Shown here: positions 36,252 to 45,630 of the stretch, piece after piece | How the letters are laid out: every line of letters starts with the position of its first letter | Numbering within the stretch: position 1 is the stretch's first letter | From: JACDAN01 sp963842235 | Lineage (GTDB): Bacteria > Actinomycetota > Thermoleophilia > Gaiellales > Gaiellaceae | Direction of reading: 5' to 3' | Assembly: GCA_963842235.1 (NCBI GenBank) | Contig: CAWJFT010000001.1 | Location: forward strand, 1,488,001 to 1,552,000 | Length of the DNA stretch: 64,000 bases | The notes under the pieces: model-generated | The model's database searches: none | Seen by the model: only the letters and a program-made list of their open reading frames with translations | What the model was told of the DNA's origin: nothing | Translations under genes and position numbers: made by a program

Positions 36252-36512
36252 ATGCCGAACATCAAGCAGCAGAAGAAGCGCGTAGGAGTGGCCGCCCGCC
36301 AGCGGCTCGAGAACCTGCGCTACCGATCGACGGTCAAGACGCTGACCCGGCGCCTCCGCGCCGCCGTCGACGAGGGTGACGCGGACCGCATTCGCACAAC
36401 GCACCTCGAGCTCCAGCGCTGGATCGACCGCGCCGCGTCCCGCGGAGCGCTGCACCAGAACGCCGCCGCACGGAAGAAGGCGCAGGCGGCGCGGATCGTC
36501 TCAGGCGCCTAG
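36252..36512 (+). CDS. rpsT: 30S ribosomal protein S20
   Basis: Primary 16S-binding ribosomal protein, 86 residues. It begins MPNIKQQKKRVGVAARQRL and has the basic helical pattern RSTVKTLTRRLRAAVDEGDA and the C-terminal ALHQNAAARKKAQAARIV, all typical of S20. It is transcribed alone, divergent from murJ and convergent with holA. Their stops share a CTAG. The leader hairpin suggests autogenous or transcriptional control. Confidence 0.95.
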   Translation: MPNIKQQKKRVGVAARQRLENLRYRSTVKTLTRRLRAAVDEGDADRIRTTHLELQRWIDRAASRGALHQNAAARKKAQAARIVSGA

Positions 36513-37492
36513 CTCGACCCGGCGGGGGCCGTTTCCTGCGCTCTCGTCACGTCGACCAGCGCACGCGTCAGCTCGAGCTCGCCTGAGAGCCGGCTTGCTC
36601 CTTTGATCGCCGCATCCAGGGCGGCGAGCCTGACGACGGCCGCGTCGAGCTCTTCGCCGGTGTAGCGATCCGCGTGCCCCAGGGCCTTCCGGATCCGGAA
36701 CTCGTGCACCTTGAGCCGCTTGGCGATCTCTCGCGTCCGGAGTCCTTCCGCCGCGAGAAGCTGCACGGCTCGGACCAGGTCGACGTGCGAAGCAAGCCGG
36801 ACGGAGATGCTGAACGGCTCACGCCGGTCGAGCTCGGCCTCGCCGGCCGCAAGCAGCGCCGGGAGATCTCGTTCGCCCCAGGCGTCCGTGATCGCCCAGG
36901 CTGCGGCCTCCCTGGCCGGAGTCGCCAGCCGCTCGACGTCGGCGCGCTCGACCGGCTCTCCACCGGCCCAGGTCGTGATCTTGTCTGCCTCGGTCGCGAG
37001 GGCGTTGAGGTCGTCGCCGACGATCTCGACCAACGCGCGGGCACCGTCGAGATCGATGGAAGCGCCGCGACCCTCGAACTGCGCCCGCACCCACCCCGGG
37101 AGGTCCCGCGGCTTCGGTGCGTCGTAGGCCAAGACCTGGCCGACCTTGGCGACCATCTTGGCGAGCGCATCGCTCCGTGGAGCCTCGCCGGTCACGAGGG
37201 CGAGCACCGCTCCTGGGACCGGGTTGGCAAGATACGCGGCGATCGCCTCGACGTCGGCCTTCCGCCAGCGTTCGACGCCTTCGACGAGGACTAGGCGGCC
37301 GCCGTCGCCCGCGGCGAAGAGCCCCAGCGCGTTGCAAGCGGCCACTGCGTCGGGACCGCTCGCCGAGGCGGCTTCGAGTTGTTCGACGGACTCGTCTCCG
37401 AAGCGTGTACGCAATCGGCGGAGCGCGCGCACGATTTTCGGGCGATCGTTTCCCGTGAGCAGATACACCGGGAGCAGTGGCTCGTCCGACAC
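36509..37492 (-). CDS. holA: DNA polymerase III subunit delta
   Basis: HolA is the wrench subunit that opens the sliding clamp in the loader. It has 327 residues with the N-terminal PVYLLTGNDRPKIVRALRRL, then RLVLVEGVERW and the C-terminal KRLKVHEFRIRKALGHADRY collar region. It follows comEC by 21 bases, the widespread comEC-holA-rpsT order. Confidence 0.92.
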   Translation of the reverse strand: MSDEPLLPVYLLTGNDRPKIVRALRRLRTRFGDESVEQLEAASASGPDAVAACNALGLFAAGDGGRLVLVEGVERWRKADVEAIAAYLANPVPGAVLALVTGEAPRSDALAKMVAKVGQVLAYDAPKPRDLPGWVRAQFEGRGASIDLDGARALVEIVGDDLNALATEADKITTWAGGEPVERADVERLATPAREAAAWAITDAWGERDLPALLAAGEAELDRREPFSISVRLASHVDLVRAVQLLAAEGLRTREIAKRLKVHEFRIRKALGHADRYTGEELDAAVVRLAALDAAIKGASRLSGELELTRALVDVTRAQETAPAGSS

Positions 37493-37513
37493 CTGCGGTG
37501 AGCATAGTGGCCG

Positions 37514-39795
37514 TCATCGGCGCGACCAGGTCGAGATCTGCTCGCCGTCGGTCTCGACGACGACGCGGCCGTCACGGTCGGTCCGGAAGAGCTCGAGCTG
37601 TGGTGCCGCGTCGAGCGTCGCGACCGTCGAGGGGGCCGGATGGCCGTAGTCGTTGTTCTGGCCGCACGAGATGATCGCGACGTCGGGGCGGGTGAGCTCG
37701 AGCAGCCGCTGAAGCCCCTCGTCGGCCGACCCGTGGTGGGCGACCTTCAGGATCTCCAACGGCGGCGGGTTCAGCGGGAAGGGTGACCTCGGACTCGGCG
37801 TCTGCCGTGAGCAGTGCGTCGACCTTCCCGTAGGTGGCGAGGATCACGGTCGCCCGCAGGTTGGGATCGCCTTCACTTCCTCCCGTGCCGTCCGGCCAGA
37901 GCACCTGCAACCGCAAGCCTCCGAGCCGGAACACCGTGCCGGCACGCGACTGCATCACCGGCACCTCCCGCTCCCGCGCCGCAGCCATGGCGGCCCGCTC
38001 GTCCGGACTGTCGTACGGGATTTTCGGATCGAGAATGCGATCGACGTTCAGGTGTTCGATCACCTCGGCGGCTCCGCCGACGTGATCCCTCTGCGGATGC
38101 GTCAGGACGAGCAGGGCAAGCCTTCGGATCGCCAAGGTCGCGGAGCTGATCGTCGACCTCGGCCTCCGGCGGGCCCTGGTCGACGAGCACGGCACCCTCC
38201 CGAACCTGGAGGAGGATGGAGTCGCCCTGGCCCACGTCCAGGACCGTGAGCCTGAAGCCGTCTGGAGCCGGAGGCGCCGGGGCCGACTGCAGCTTCCAGC
38301 CTGCGAGGATGATGACGCCGACTCCGACGACGACCGCCAGCCCGGGCCGGCGCCAGGCCGGCACTCGCGCAGCCGCCAGGACGATGAGGCACGTCGCCCC
38401 TGCGATCCCCAGTGCGAGCGCTGAGCTCACCTGCGCTCCCGGCAGGCCGCCGATGAGCCGAGCGCAGGCCGCGATATAGGCGGCGAGCCACCCGTTCGCC
38501 CAGGCAGCGGCGAGCGCCGCGGGCGGCAGGACCTGGTCAAGCAGCGCTGTGAGCAACGCGAGGCCGAAGCAGGGCGGGACCGCGGCCGCTGCCATTGCGT
38601 TGCTCACGACCGAGTAGACGGGGACCGACCCGAACTGCGCGAGCAGAATCGGAGCCGTCGCGAGCCCGCACGCGGCCGAGACGGCAACGACGCCGACGAG
38701 GGCTTGCGGCACCGGATAGCCCTTGAGCACGCCTTCGAGCCGGGGAACTGCCACGAAGATCGCAGCGACTGCCGCGAACGAGAGCTGGAAGCCCGGCTCG
38801 AGCAGGCTGTACGGGTTCCAGGCCATGAGCACGGCGGCGCCCAGCAACAGGAAGTACCAACGGTCCCGAGGTCGCGACGCAAGCCATGCGAGCGACGCGA
38901 GCGCACCGGCGACCCCGGCACGGACAACCGAGGGCTGCCAGCCCACCGCGATGACGTAGGCGCCGATCGCCGAGAGCGCGGCAACCTCGGCGATGAGCCG
39001 GGAGATTCCGAGCATCCATGCGACGAGAAGGACCCCGCCTGCGACGAACGCCACGTTCTGACCCGAGACCGCCAACAAGTGGTAAAGGCCGGAGGATCGG
39101 AACCGATCCCGCAACCCCTCGCTGAGCCCCTCCTCCTCGCCGAGGACGAGCCCGGCGAGGACCGCGCGCCGCTCTCCCGTCAGGCCGGGCGCAATCGAAG
39201 CTGCGAGCCCACGCCGCGCGCGGTCGGCCAGGCCGGCCAGGCCGCCGCGGCGCCCTACGAGCCGCCAGCTGCGCCCGCGGGCGACCACGTGTACGCCGCG
39301 CCGCCTTAGCAGCGCGCGCTCGTCGAAGCCGTCCCGTGGGCCACGCGGCTCCCGCAGCTCGACGACGCTCTCGATGAGAGCTCCCTGAGGCGGGGCACGA
39401 CCCAGTGGCAGCTCCAGCAGCACGGCTTCTCGAAGGGCGCGGCCGCGAAACGCATGGACTCGCGCGGGCACGCGAAGCTGGAACGGTGTTCGCCGCGTCG
39501 GCCCAGTGATCTCGACCAGCGTGCGGCCAACCTCACCGATCCGTGGTGCGAGCACGCTGCGATCGAGCGCGTCGAGCCGCACGCTTCCCCACCAGAGGCC
39601 GGCGACGGCCACGGCGACGCTGAGCGCCGCGAGACGCCGACGAGTATCGAGCACCACTGAAGCGACGACGGCGACGAGCGCCGCCAAGAGCACCCAGCTG
39701 CTGGCCAGCCGGACAACGTTTGCAGTCGCAAGCCCGAGGCAAACGGCGCCGGCGACAACATGAGGCCTGTACCGGTCGAGGAAGAAGAGGGTCAC
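37514..39795 (-). CDS. comEC: Competence protein ComEC/Rec2, two frameshifts
   Basis: This is the membrane channel and nuclease-like domain for uptake of transforming DNA. The N-terminal helices and competence domain (GLYHLLAVSGQNVAFVAGG) are intact. The C-terminal metallo-beta-lactamase domain is in three frames: TVLDVGQGDSILLQV up to DQLRDLG, then LALLVLTHPQRDHVGGAAEV, then EILKVAHHGSADEGL. Shifts sit at about 38133 and 37778, the latter in a CCC run. All metal-site motifs are kept, so sequence errors are likely. GTG 39795 overlaps the comEA stop. Confidence 0.88.
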
Positions 39796-40382
39796 GGCGC
39801 CACGAGGTCGCGGAGTTGCTCGAGCCGGGCCGGGCCGATTCCGGGAATGCCGTCGAGATCGTCGACCGAGCTGAACGCTCCGTGCTCCTGGCGGTAGTCG
39901 ATGATTTTTTGCGCCGTCACCGGCCCGACGCCGGGAAGCTCGTCCAACTGCTCGAGCGTCGCGGTGTTGAGATGCACCGGGCCCGAGGCCGTTGTTGCCT
40001 CGCCGTCGCCCGCCGCCGAAGCGGCCGGCGCAGGAGGCGCGCGCCGAGGGACGACCACCTGCGTCCCGTCGGACAGCGGCGCTGCAAGGTTGACGAGACT
40101 CAGGTCTGCACGCCGCGTCGCGCCGCCCGCACGGTGAAGCGCGTCCGCGATCCGGGAGCCGTGAGCGAGGCGATAGAGGCCGGGTCGCCGAACCGCTCCA
40201 ACGACGTGGACGACCAGACGGGGCGCCGGCTCGGCGCTGAGCTCACCACCCGCAGAGGACGAGGGCTCGGATTCCTGTGCCGCGCCGGCGCCGAGCACGA
40301 ACCGCCCAGCGATGAACAGCGCCGCGATCAGGAGGAGCCCGCCGGCGATCGCCCGCCCGCGTGAGAGCGCAGAGAGATCCAT
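39792..40382 (-). CDS. comEA: Competence protein ComEA
   Basis: This is a DNA receptor for transformation. It has 196 residues: one N-terminal membrane helix (AIAGGLLLIAALFIAG), a SLBB domain (VVHVVGAVRRPGLYRLAHG) and a C-terminal helix-hairpin-helix pair with LDELPGVGPVTAQKII and LDGIPGIGPARLEQLRDLV. It is first of comEA-comEC-holA, indicating natural competence potential. Confidence 0.93.
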   Translation of the reverse strand: MDLSALSRGRAIAGGLLLIAALFIAGRFVLGAGAAQESEPSSSAGGELSAEPAPRLVVHVVGAVRRPGLYRLAHGSRIADALHRAGGATRRADLSLVNLAAPLSDGTQVVVPRRAPPAPAASAAGDGEATTASGPVHLNTATLEQLDELPGVGPVTAQKIIDYRQEHGAFSSVDDLDGIPGIGPARLEQLRDLVAP

Positions 40383-40392
40383 GTCGCCGATC

Positions 40393-40398
40393 TTGACA
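40393..40398 (+). promoter_or_regulatory. Possible -35 box (TTGACA) upstream of the ECF sigma gene
   Basis: A perfect TTGACA lies 70 bases before the chosen GTG. A convincing -10 at 16-18 bases is not obvious (TGTGAA or TGAAAC). The same stretch could serve an ECF-type promoter for autoregulation. Confidence 0.25.
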
Positions 40399-40467
40399 AC
40401 AGACGTGTAACGAGTGTGAAACGCCTGAGGGCAGAAAGTGCCAATTCATGTGACGCGGAGGGCCGCC

Positions 40468-41004
40468 GTGACGTATATCGAGTGCGTGAGCGACGTCGCG
40501 AACGACCACCAGACCGCTTTTGCCTCGATCACCGAGGCGCACCTGGACGATGTCTACCGCTACCTGCTCTACATGACTGCGAGCCCGACGACAGCCGAAG
40601 ATCTCACCTCCGAGACGTTCGAGCGCGCCCTCGCTCGCTGGTCCCGATTCGACGCGAGACGCGGAAGCGCCCGGACATGGCTCTGCCAGATCGCCCGAAA
40701 CGCCGCTCTGGACCACTTTCGCGCCGAGGAACGCCGCCGACGGCGCGAGCTGCGCTACTCGGCCCGTGACGGAACCGCGCATGCGGACATCGAGCTCCCA
40801 GACGAATACGGGCCGGTGCTGCGGCAGGCGTTGCGGACGCTGTCCGCCGCCGACCGCGAAGTGATCGCGCTACGCGTCGTCCTCGACCTCGATGCTGCGA
40901 CCGCCGCCCGCGTGCTCGGCGTCTCGCCGTCCGCCTGCACAACCCGACTCAACCGCGCGCTCGAGAAGCTGGAGCAGAAAGTGAGGCCACGCCTTGTCGC
41001 CTGA
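40468..41004 (+). CDS. ECF-type RNA polymerase sigma factor
   Basis: From GTG 40468, with GGAGGG at 40457-40462, the protein has 178 residues. Region 2 is YRYLLYMTASPTTAEDLTSE followed by WLCQIARNAALDHFR. Region 4 is LSAADREVIALRVVLDLDAA with the helix-turn-helix AARVLGVSPSACTTRLNRAL. An upstream GTG at 40438 is possible but has no ribosome site. It overlaps the membrane DUF4349 gene by 11 bases, so the partner is probably its regulator or output. Confidence 0.88.
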   Translation: MTYIECVSDVANDHQTAFASITEAHLDDVYRYLLYMTASPTTAEDLTSETFERALARWSRFDARRGSARTWLCQIARNAALDHFRAEERRRRRELRYSARDGTAHADIELPDEYGPVLRQALRTLSAADREVIALRVVLDLDAATAARVLGVSPSACTTRLNRALEKLEQKVRPRLVA

Positions 41005-42001
41005 TCTCGCCACCGCCCTGCGCGCGGAGACGCCTCTCGCGCCGGCCGGCCTTCGTGAGCGAGTCGCGCTCACTGCCGCCACCCCGCCCACTCCGCGCCG
41101 AACGTTTCACGCACGCCGCGCCTTGCTGCTCGCCGCCCCGGCGGCGGCAGTAGCCTCGCTCGTGGTCGCCGTCGTGGTGGGTCTTATCGGCGCGTCGACC
41201 CCGTCTGCCCCGGTCGCCGAACGATCAGCGCCGCCCGCTGTTGTCGCGGAACCGCCGCCGCATCCGACCCCGTCTCAACTGGCGCCTCGCACAGCCCCGA
41301 AGGCGCGCCGAGCACCGGCGCCAGCTCCCTCGACGAACACGCGGCAGGAACTCTCTCGCCCGGGCGAGTTCCGCGCGACCGCCCCCGCCCCGAGCGCGAC
41401 GCGCGCCCAGAACGTCAACGCGACGCTTCGACTCCTCGTCGACGACACGAACGACCTCTCGGGCACCACGCAGCGCGCTCTCAGGACGACGCGGCAGCTC
41501 GGCGGCTACGTCGTCGCGGTCGACTACGGCACGCCCGACGCGAGCGAAGGTTCGGCAACCCTTCGCCTCCGCATTCCCGTTTCCCGCCTGCAGGCAGCGA
41601 TCGTCCGCTTCAGCGGCTTCGGCCAGATCCTCGCGCAGCAGACGCAGATCACGGACGTGCAACAGCGGCTGGACGGCCTGACGAGGCAGATCCGCCGCGC
41701 CAAGGGCAACAAGGCCCAGATCGCGGCGCTTCGCCGAGAGCGAGCTCGAATCAGCCGTCGCGCTGCCTACGCAACGGTCGCCCTCGATCTCACGACGCGC
41801 GAGCCGGAGAAGACGGCGGCGCCACCGAGCCGCCTCGACCGCGCCGTCTCCGACGCAGCAGGCGTTCTGACCACCGAGCTCGCGATCGGCGCCTATGCGC
41901 TGATCGTCGCCAGCCCGCTCCTGATCCTGCTCGCCGCCGCATTCGCCGGAAGCCGCGTCTACCGGCGTTATGCGGATCAGCGGCTCCTCGAACGCGCCTG
42001 A
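40994..42001 (+). CDS. DUF4349 membrane protein, possible anti-sigma partner
   Basis: The 335-residue protein starts at TTG 40994 inside the sigma gene. It has a short cytoplasmic N-terminus, a membrane helix (LLLAAPAAAVASLVVAVVVG), a proline-rich linker, a DUF4349 domain (RLLVDDTNDLSGTTQRALRT, then LRIPVSRLQAAIVRF and a coiled coil QQRLDGLTRQIRRAKGNK) and a second helix near the end. Sigma-overlapping placement suggests it senses envelope state, but no zinc anti-sigma motif is present. Confidence 0.75.
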   Translation: MSPDLATALRAETPLAPAGLRERVALTAATPPTPRRTFHARRALLLAAPAAAVASLVVAVVVGLIGASTPSAPVAERSAPPAVVAEPPPHPTPSQLAPRTAPKARRAPAPAPSTNTRQELSRPGEFRATAPAPSATRAQNVNATLRLLVDDTNDLSGTTQRALRTTRQLGGYVVAVDYGTPDASEGSATLRLRIPVSRLQAAIVRFSGFGQILAQQTQITDVQQRLDGLTRQIRRAKGNKAQIAALRRERARISRRAAYATVALDLTTREPEKTAAPPSRLDRAVSDAAGVLTTELAIGAYALIVASPLLILLAAAFAGSRVYRRYADQRLLERA

Positions 42002-43065
42002 CCGCCGCCGAAGCCGGCGTGCACCCCGAGGAGCCGGCCCTCGCGCCCTACGAAGGCCGAAACGACCTGCGGATCGAACTGCCGGCCGCTTTCCCGTACG
42101 AGCTCCTCCCGCGCCTCATCCCACCCCATGGCCCGCCGGTAAGGACGGTCACTCGTCATCGCGTCCAGCGCGTCGGCCACGGCAAAGACCCTCGCCGCCA
42201 GCGGAATCTGCTGCTCGGTCAGCCCGTCCGGATAGCCGCCGCCGTCCCAGTGCTCGTGATGCGACCGGACGACCCGTAGGCCGTGTCCCTGTAAGAACGC
42301 AACGCCCCCGAGCATCTGCTCACCAAGGACCGTGTGCGTCTGCATCAGCCGCACCTCGTCCGCCGTCAGCGGTTTCGGCTTCTGCAGGATCCGGTCCGGG
42401 ATGCCCATCTTCCCCGCGTCGTGGAGGAGAAAGCCGTACTCGGTGCTGGGGTCGTCGAGCAGCGTCTCGTCCACCGCTCGGGCCAGCTCGATCGCGTATT
42501 GCTGGACACGCTCCGAGTGCGCCTTCGTTCCCGTGTCCTTGGACTCCAGCGCCGTGGTGAGGGCGACGACGGTCTCGCGGTAGGCACTCTGCACGAGCGC
42601 GCGCTGATCCTTCTCGAGCTCGAGCATGTGGCCCAGGTCGTGGGCGTAGAGGAGCAGCTGCTCCTGCGGATCGTCACTCCGGATTGAGCGGAACGGGATG
42701 CCGTACTTCTTGCCCGCGAGCCGTTCGACCGTGGCCAGAAGCTCCAGTGGACTAAACGGCTTCTTGAGGAAGACGTCAGCGCCGACCTCCTCGGCTCCTT
42801 CCTGGGTCCCGCCTTCGGAGCCCGTCAGCAGGATCACGCCGAGCCCCTCGTTCCGGGAATCGGACTTGAGCTGCCGGCAAAAAGCAAGCCCGTCCATCCC
42901 CGGCATGCGGACGTCGAGCACGAGGACGTCCGGCCTGGACGAGTCGATCGCCCGTTCGGCCATGACTGCGCTGTCAGCCTCGTCAACGTCGATGTCGAAG
43001 ACCTCGAACGTCGTTCGAAGCAGCATCCGGAGCGCCGCGTCGTCGTCTACGAGCAGTACGCGCAC
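41977..43065 (-). CDS. Response regulator with HD-GYP phosphodiesterase domain
   Basis: This is a receiver domain (1-120) with phospho-acceptor Asp in VLVLDVRMPGMDG and Lys in FLKKPFSP, then a coiled linker and an HD-GYP domain with HDAGKMGIPD and HHEHWDGGGYPDGL. HD-GYP proteins hydrolyse cyclic di-GMP or cGAMP. No histidine kinase is adjacent. The gene ends tail to tail with the DUF4349 gene, overlapping it by 25 bases, and lies 24 bases downstream of leuS. Confidence 0.93.
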   Translation of the reverse strand: MRVLLVDDDAALRMLLRTTFEVFDIDVDEADSAVMAERAIDSSRPDVLVLDVRMPGMDGLAFCRQLKSDSRNEGLGVILLTGSEGGTQEGAEEVGADVFLKKPFSPLELLATVERLAGKKYGIPFRSIRSDDPQEQLLLYAHDLGHMLELEKDQRALVQSAYRETVVALTTALESKDTGTKAHSERVQQYAIELARAVDETLLDDPSTEYGFLLHDAGKMGIPDRILQKPKPLTADEVRLMQTHTVLGEQMLGGVAFLQGHGLRVVRSHHEHWDGGGYPDGLTEQQIPLAARVFAVADALDAMTSDRPYRRAMGWDEAREELVRESGRQFDPQVVSAFVGREGRLLGVHAGFGGGQARSRSR

Positions 43066-43089
43066 AAAGCCTTTCGGGCGTGAGCCCGT

Positions 43090-45471
43090 CTAGTCGGTGA
43101 CGATGTTGACCAGCTTCTTCGGGACGACGATCGTCTGCCGAATCTTCCCACCGTCAAGGTAGCTCTGGACCCGGGGAGACGCCGTCGCCCGCTCGACCAG
43201 CTCGTCCTCGGCCAGGTCGGACGGAACCTCGATGCGGTCCCGCACCCGTCCGTTCACCTGGATCACGAGCTCGAACGTCTCCCGCTTGAGCAGCGCCGGG
43301 TCGGCCTCAGGCCACGGCTCCGCCCAGAGCCGTTCATGTCCCAGGCGCTCCCACAGCTCCTCCGCCAGGTGGGGCGCGTAAGGCTGGATCAGCGACACGG
43401 CGGTCTCGGCGGCGAAGCGCGCAGCAGGATCGTCCTGCGAGCGCACCAGCTCGTTCGTCAGCTCCATCACGGCCGCGATCGGCGTATGGAACTGGAAACG
43501 CCGGCCGATGTCGTCCGAGACCTTCGCGATCGTCGTGTGGGTTTGGCGCGCCAGCGGCGTGTCCACGCCGGCCTCGGCCGGGGCCTTCTCCGCGACCTCC
43601 AGCACGACCCGCCAGAGCCGGCGCAGGAAGCGGACGACGCCTTCGATGCCGGTGTCCGTCCACTCCATGTCCTGGTCGGCCGGGCCCATGAAGAGGATGT
43701 ACGTCCGCACCGCGTCGGCGCCGTACTCCTCGACGAGGTGGTCCGGTCCGGCCACGTTCCCGCGCGACTTGGACATCTTCGAGCCGCCCATCTGCACCCA
43801 GCCCTGGTGGAAGAGGCGCGCGAACGGCTCCCCGAAGCCAAGGAGGCCCATCTCCCTCATGACGCGGACGAAGAACCGCGAGTAGAGCAGGTGCCCTGTC
43901 GCGTGGTCGATTCCGCCGATGTACTGCGAGACCGGGCACCAGTAGTCGACGAGCCGACGCTCGAAGGGTGCTTGGTCGTTGTGCGGATCGACGTAGCGCA
44001 GGAAGTACCACGAGGAGTCGACGAAGGTGTCCATCGTGTCCGCCTCGCGCCGCCCCGGCTTCCCGCACTTCGGACACGGCACGTGGAGCCACTCCTCGTT
44101 GGACGCGAGCGGCGGAACGCCCTTCGGCCGGTAGTCGTCCACCTCGGGCAGGACGACCGGCAGATCCGACTCGGGCACGGGGACGACGCCGCAGTCGTCG
44201 CAGTAGATGATCGGGATCGGACACCCCCAGTACCGCTGCCGCGAGAAGCTCCAGTCGCGTAGCCGGTAGCTCACCGCCGGGCGGCCCTTGCCCTGCTCGC
44301 CCAGCCACTCGACGATCCGCCGTTTCGCCTCGTCCGCTTCGACGCCGGTGAACTCGCCCGAGTTGACCAGGACGCCCTCCTCGTCGATCACCTCGCGAAT
44401 CGGCAGGTCGAACGCCTCGGCGAACTCCCGGTCGCGCTCGTCGTGGGCCGGAACGCCCATGATCGCGCCGGTTCCGTACTCCATCAGGACGTAGTCGGCG
44501 ACGTAAACGGGCAGCCGTTCGCCGTTCACGGGGTTCGTGGCGTACAGCCCCGTGAAGACGCCGGTCTTCTCTTCCTCCGTCGCCCGAGCTTCGCCCTTGC
44601 GCGACGCCGTCCGTTTCGCGTACTCGCGCACCTCCTCGTTGTCGATCTGCTCGACCAGCGGGTGCTCAGGAGCGAGCACGAAGAAGGTCGCGCCGAAGAG
44701 CGTGTCCGGCCGGGTCGTGAAGACGGCCACGTCGATATCGAGCTCGTCGATCCGGAACAGGATCTCGGCGCCTTCCGAGCGTCCGATCCAGTTGCGCTGG
44801 ATCGTCTTCGTCCGCTCCGGCCACTCGCCCCACTCGGGCAGCTCGTAGTGCAGCAGCTCGTCGGCGTACGCGGTGATCTTGAAGAACCATTGCTCCATCA
44901 TCCGCGCCTCGACCAGCGTTCCGCAGCGGTCGCAGCGCCCGTCGACGACGTACTCGTTGGCGACGACGGTCTGATCGTGCGGGCACCAGTTGACCGGCGC
45001 CGCCGCCCGGTAGGCGAGCCCGCGCTCGAAGAACTTCAGGAACAGCCACTGGGTCCAGCGGTAGTACTCGACCTCGTGCGCGGAGACCTCGCGCGACCAG
45101 TCGATCACCCAGCCGAGGCGCTTCATCTGCTTTCTGATCAGGGCGATGTTGCGCTCGGTGATCTCGCGCGGATGGCCGCCCTCGGTGATCGCCGCGTTCT
45201 CCGCCGGTAGACCGAACGAGTCGAACCCCATCGGACGCAGCACCTTGAGGCCCTTCCGGCGGCGGAAGTGCGTGGCGACGTCGCCCATCGTGTAGTTCAA
45301 GACGTGCCCCATATGGAGCGTTCCCGAGGGGTACGGCAGCATCTCCAGCTGGTACCAGTGCCGATCGTCCGCCGGCTCGCCCGGTTCGGGATTCGGCGTT
45401 TCGAAGACGCGCTCGGCGTCCCACACCTGCTGCCACTTCGGTTCGATCGTCTTGGGGTCGTATCGCTCCAT
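43090..45471 (-). CDS. leuS: Leucyl-tRNA synthetase
   Basis: Class I synthetase charging tRNA-Leu. From ATG 45471 (MERYDPKTIEPKWQQ), with GGAG six bases upstream, it has 793 residues. HIGH-type motif is PYPSGTLHMGHVLNY and KMSKS is GGSKMSKSRGN. The CP1 editing domain has TTRPDTLFGATFF. TTG 45489 and GTG 45474 are alternative starts. Expression is probably attenuated by the leader upstream. Confidence 0.97.
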   Translation of the reverse strand: MERYDPKTIEPKWQQVWDAERVFETPNPEPGEPADDRHWYQLEMLPYPSGTLHMGHVLNYTMGDVATHFRRRKGLKVLRPMGFDSFGLPAENAAITEGGHPREITERNIALIRKQMKRLGWVIDWSREVSAHEVEYYRWTQWLFLKFFERGLAYRAAAPVNWCPHDQTVVANEYVVDGRCDRCGTLVEARMMEQWFFKITAYADELLHYELPEWGEWPERTKTIQRNWIGRSEGAEILFRIDELDIDVAVFTTRPDTLFGATFFVLAPEHPLVEQIDNEEVREYAKRTASRKGEARATEEEKTGVFTGLYATNPVNGERLPVYVADYVLMEYGTGAIMGVPAHDERDREFAEAFDLPIREVIDEEGVLVNSGEFTGVEADEAKRRIVEWLGEQGKGRPAVSYRLRDWSFSRQRYWGCPIPIIYCDDCGVVPVPESDLPVVLPEVDDYRPKGVPPLASNEEWLHVPCPKCGKPGRREADTMDTFVDSSWYFLRYVDPHNDQAPFERRLVDYWCPVSQYIGGIDHATGHLLYSRFFVRVMREMGLLGFGEPFARLFHQGWVQMGGSKMSKSRGNVAGPDHLVEEYGADAVRTYILFMGPADQDMEWTDTGIEGVVRFLRRLWRVVLEVAEKAPAEAGVDTPLARQTHTTIAKVSDDIGRRFQFHTPIAAVMELTNELVRSQDDPAARFAAETAVSLIQPYAPHLAEELWERLGHERLWAEPWPEADPALLKRETFELVIQVNGRVRDRIEVPSDLAEDELVERATASPRVQSYLDGGKIRQTIVVPKKLVNIVTD

Positions 45472-45474
45472 CAC

Positions 45475-45590
45475 CGTCTCCGCGTACAAAAAAGCCTCTC
45501 ATTTCGAGAGGCCAGGGGGAGCTCTCGCGGCGGCGCCGCGTTTGCTCCCTGGACTACTCGAGCAGTTCCTTCATTGCCTATGACGATACC
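45475..45590 (-). promoter_or_regulatory. Leucine leader peptide and attenuator of leuS
   Basis: The minus-strand leader contains a seven-codon frame (45554-45574) encoding MKELLE with adjacent leucine codons CTG-CTC. A large GC hairpin follows (45512-45552), then an intrinsic terminator: GCCTCTC-ATTTC-type loop-GAGAGGC (45494-45512) with six T (45488-45493). CTCTCG at 45522-45527 can instead pair with CGAGAG at 45505-45510, disrupting the terminator. A -10-like TATCGT (45583-45588) lies 8 bases before the leader ATG, suggesting leaderless translation. Ribosome stalling at Leu codons would then favour readthrough into leuS. Confidence 0.6.
45488..45512 (-). terminator. Intrinsic terminator in the leuS leader
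   Basis: A perfect 7-bp stem (45494-45500 with 45506-45512), a 5-base loop and a run of six T on the transcribed strand end 17 bases before the leuS ATG. Lying upstream of the gene in the sense direction, it must act as an attenuator. Confidence 0.8.
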
Positions 45591-45603
45591 ACCGGTGTAG
45601 CGT
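45574..45603 (+). promoter_or_regulatory. Predicted promoter of the cupin gene
   Basis: TTGCCT (45574-45579) and TAGCGT (45598-45603) are spaced by 18 bases. A GGAAGGAG ribosome site follows at 45618-45625 before ATG 45631. It overlaps the divergent leuS leader start. Confidence 0.4.
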
Positions 45604-45630
45604 CGGGGAAACCTCTCGGAAGGAGCGCAC

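Noticed and set aside
45512..45552. T-box riboswitch upstream of leuS
   Set aside because: The segment AGGGAGCAAACGCGG resembles the T-box core AGGGUGGNACCGCG but with three mismatches, including the UGGN bulge that contacts tRNA. The leader is too short for Stem I. The leader-peptide model fits better.
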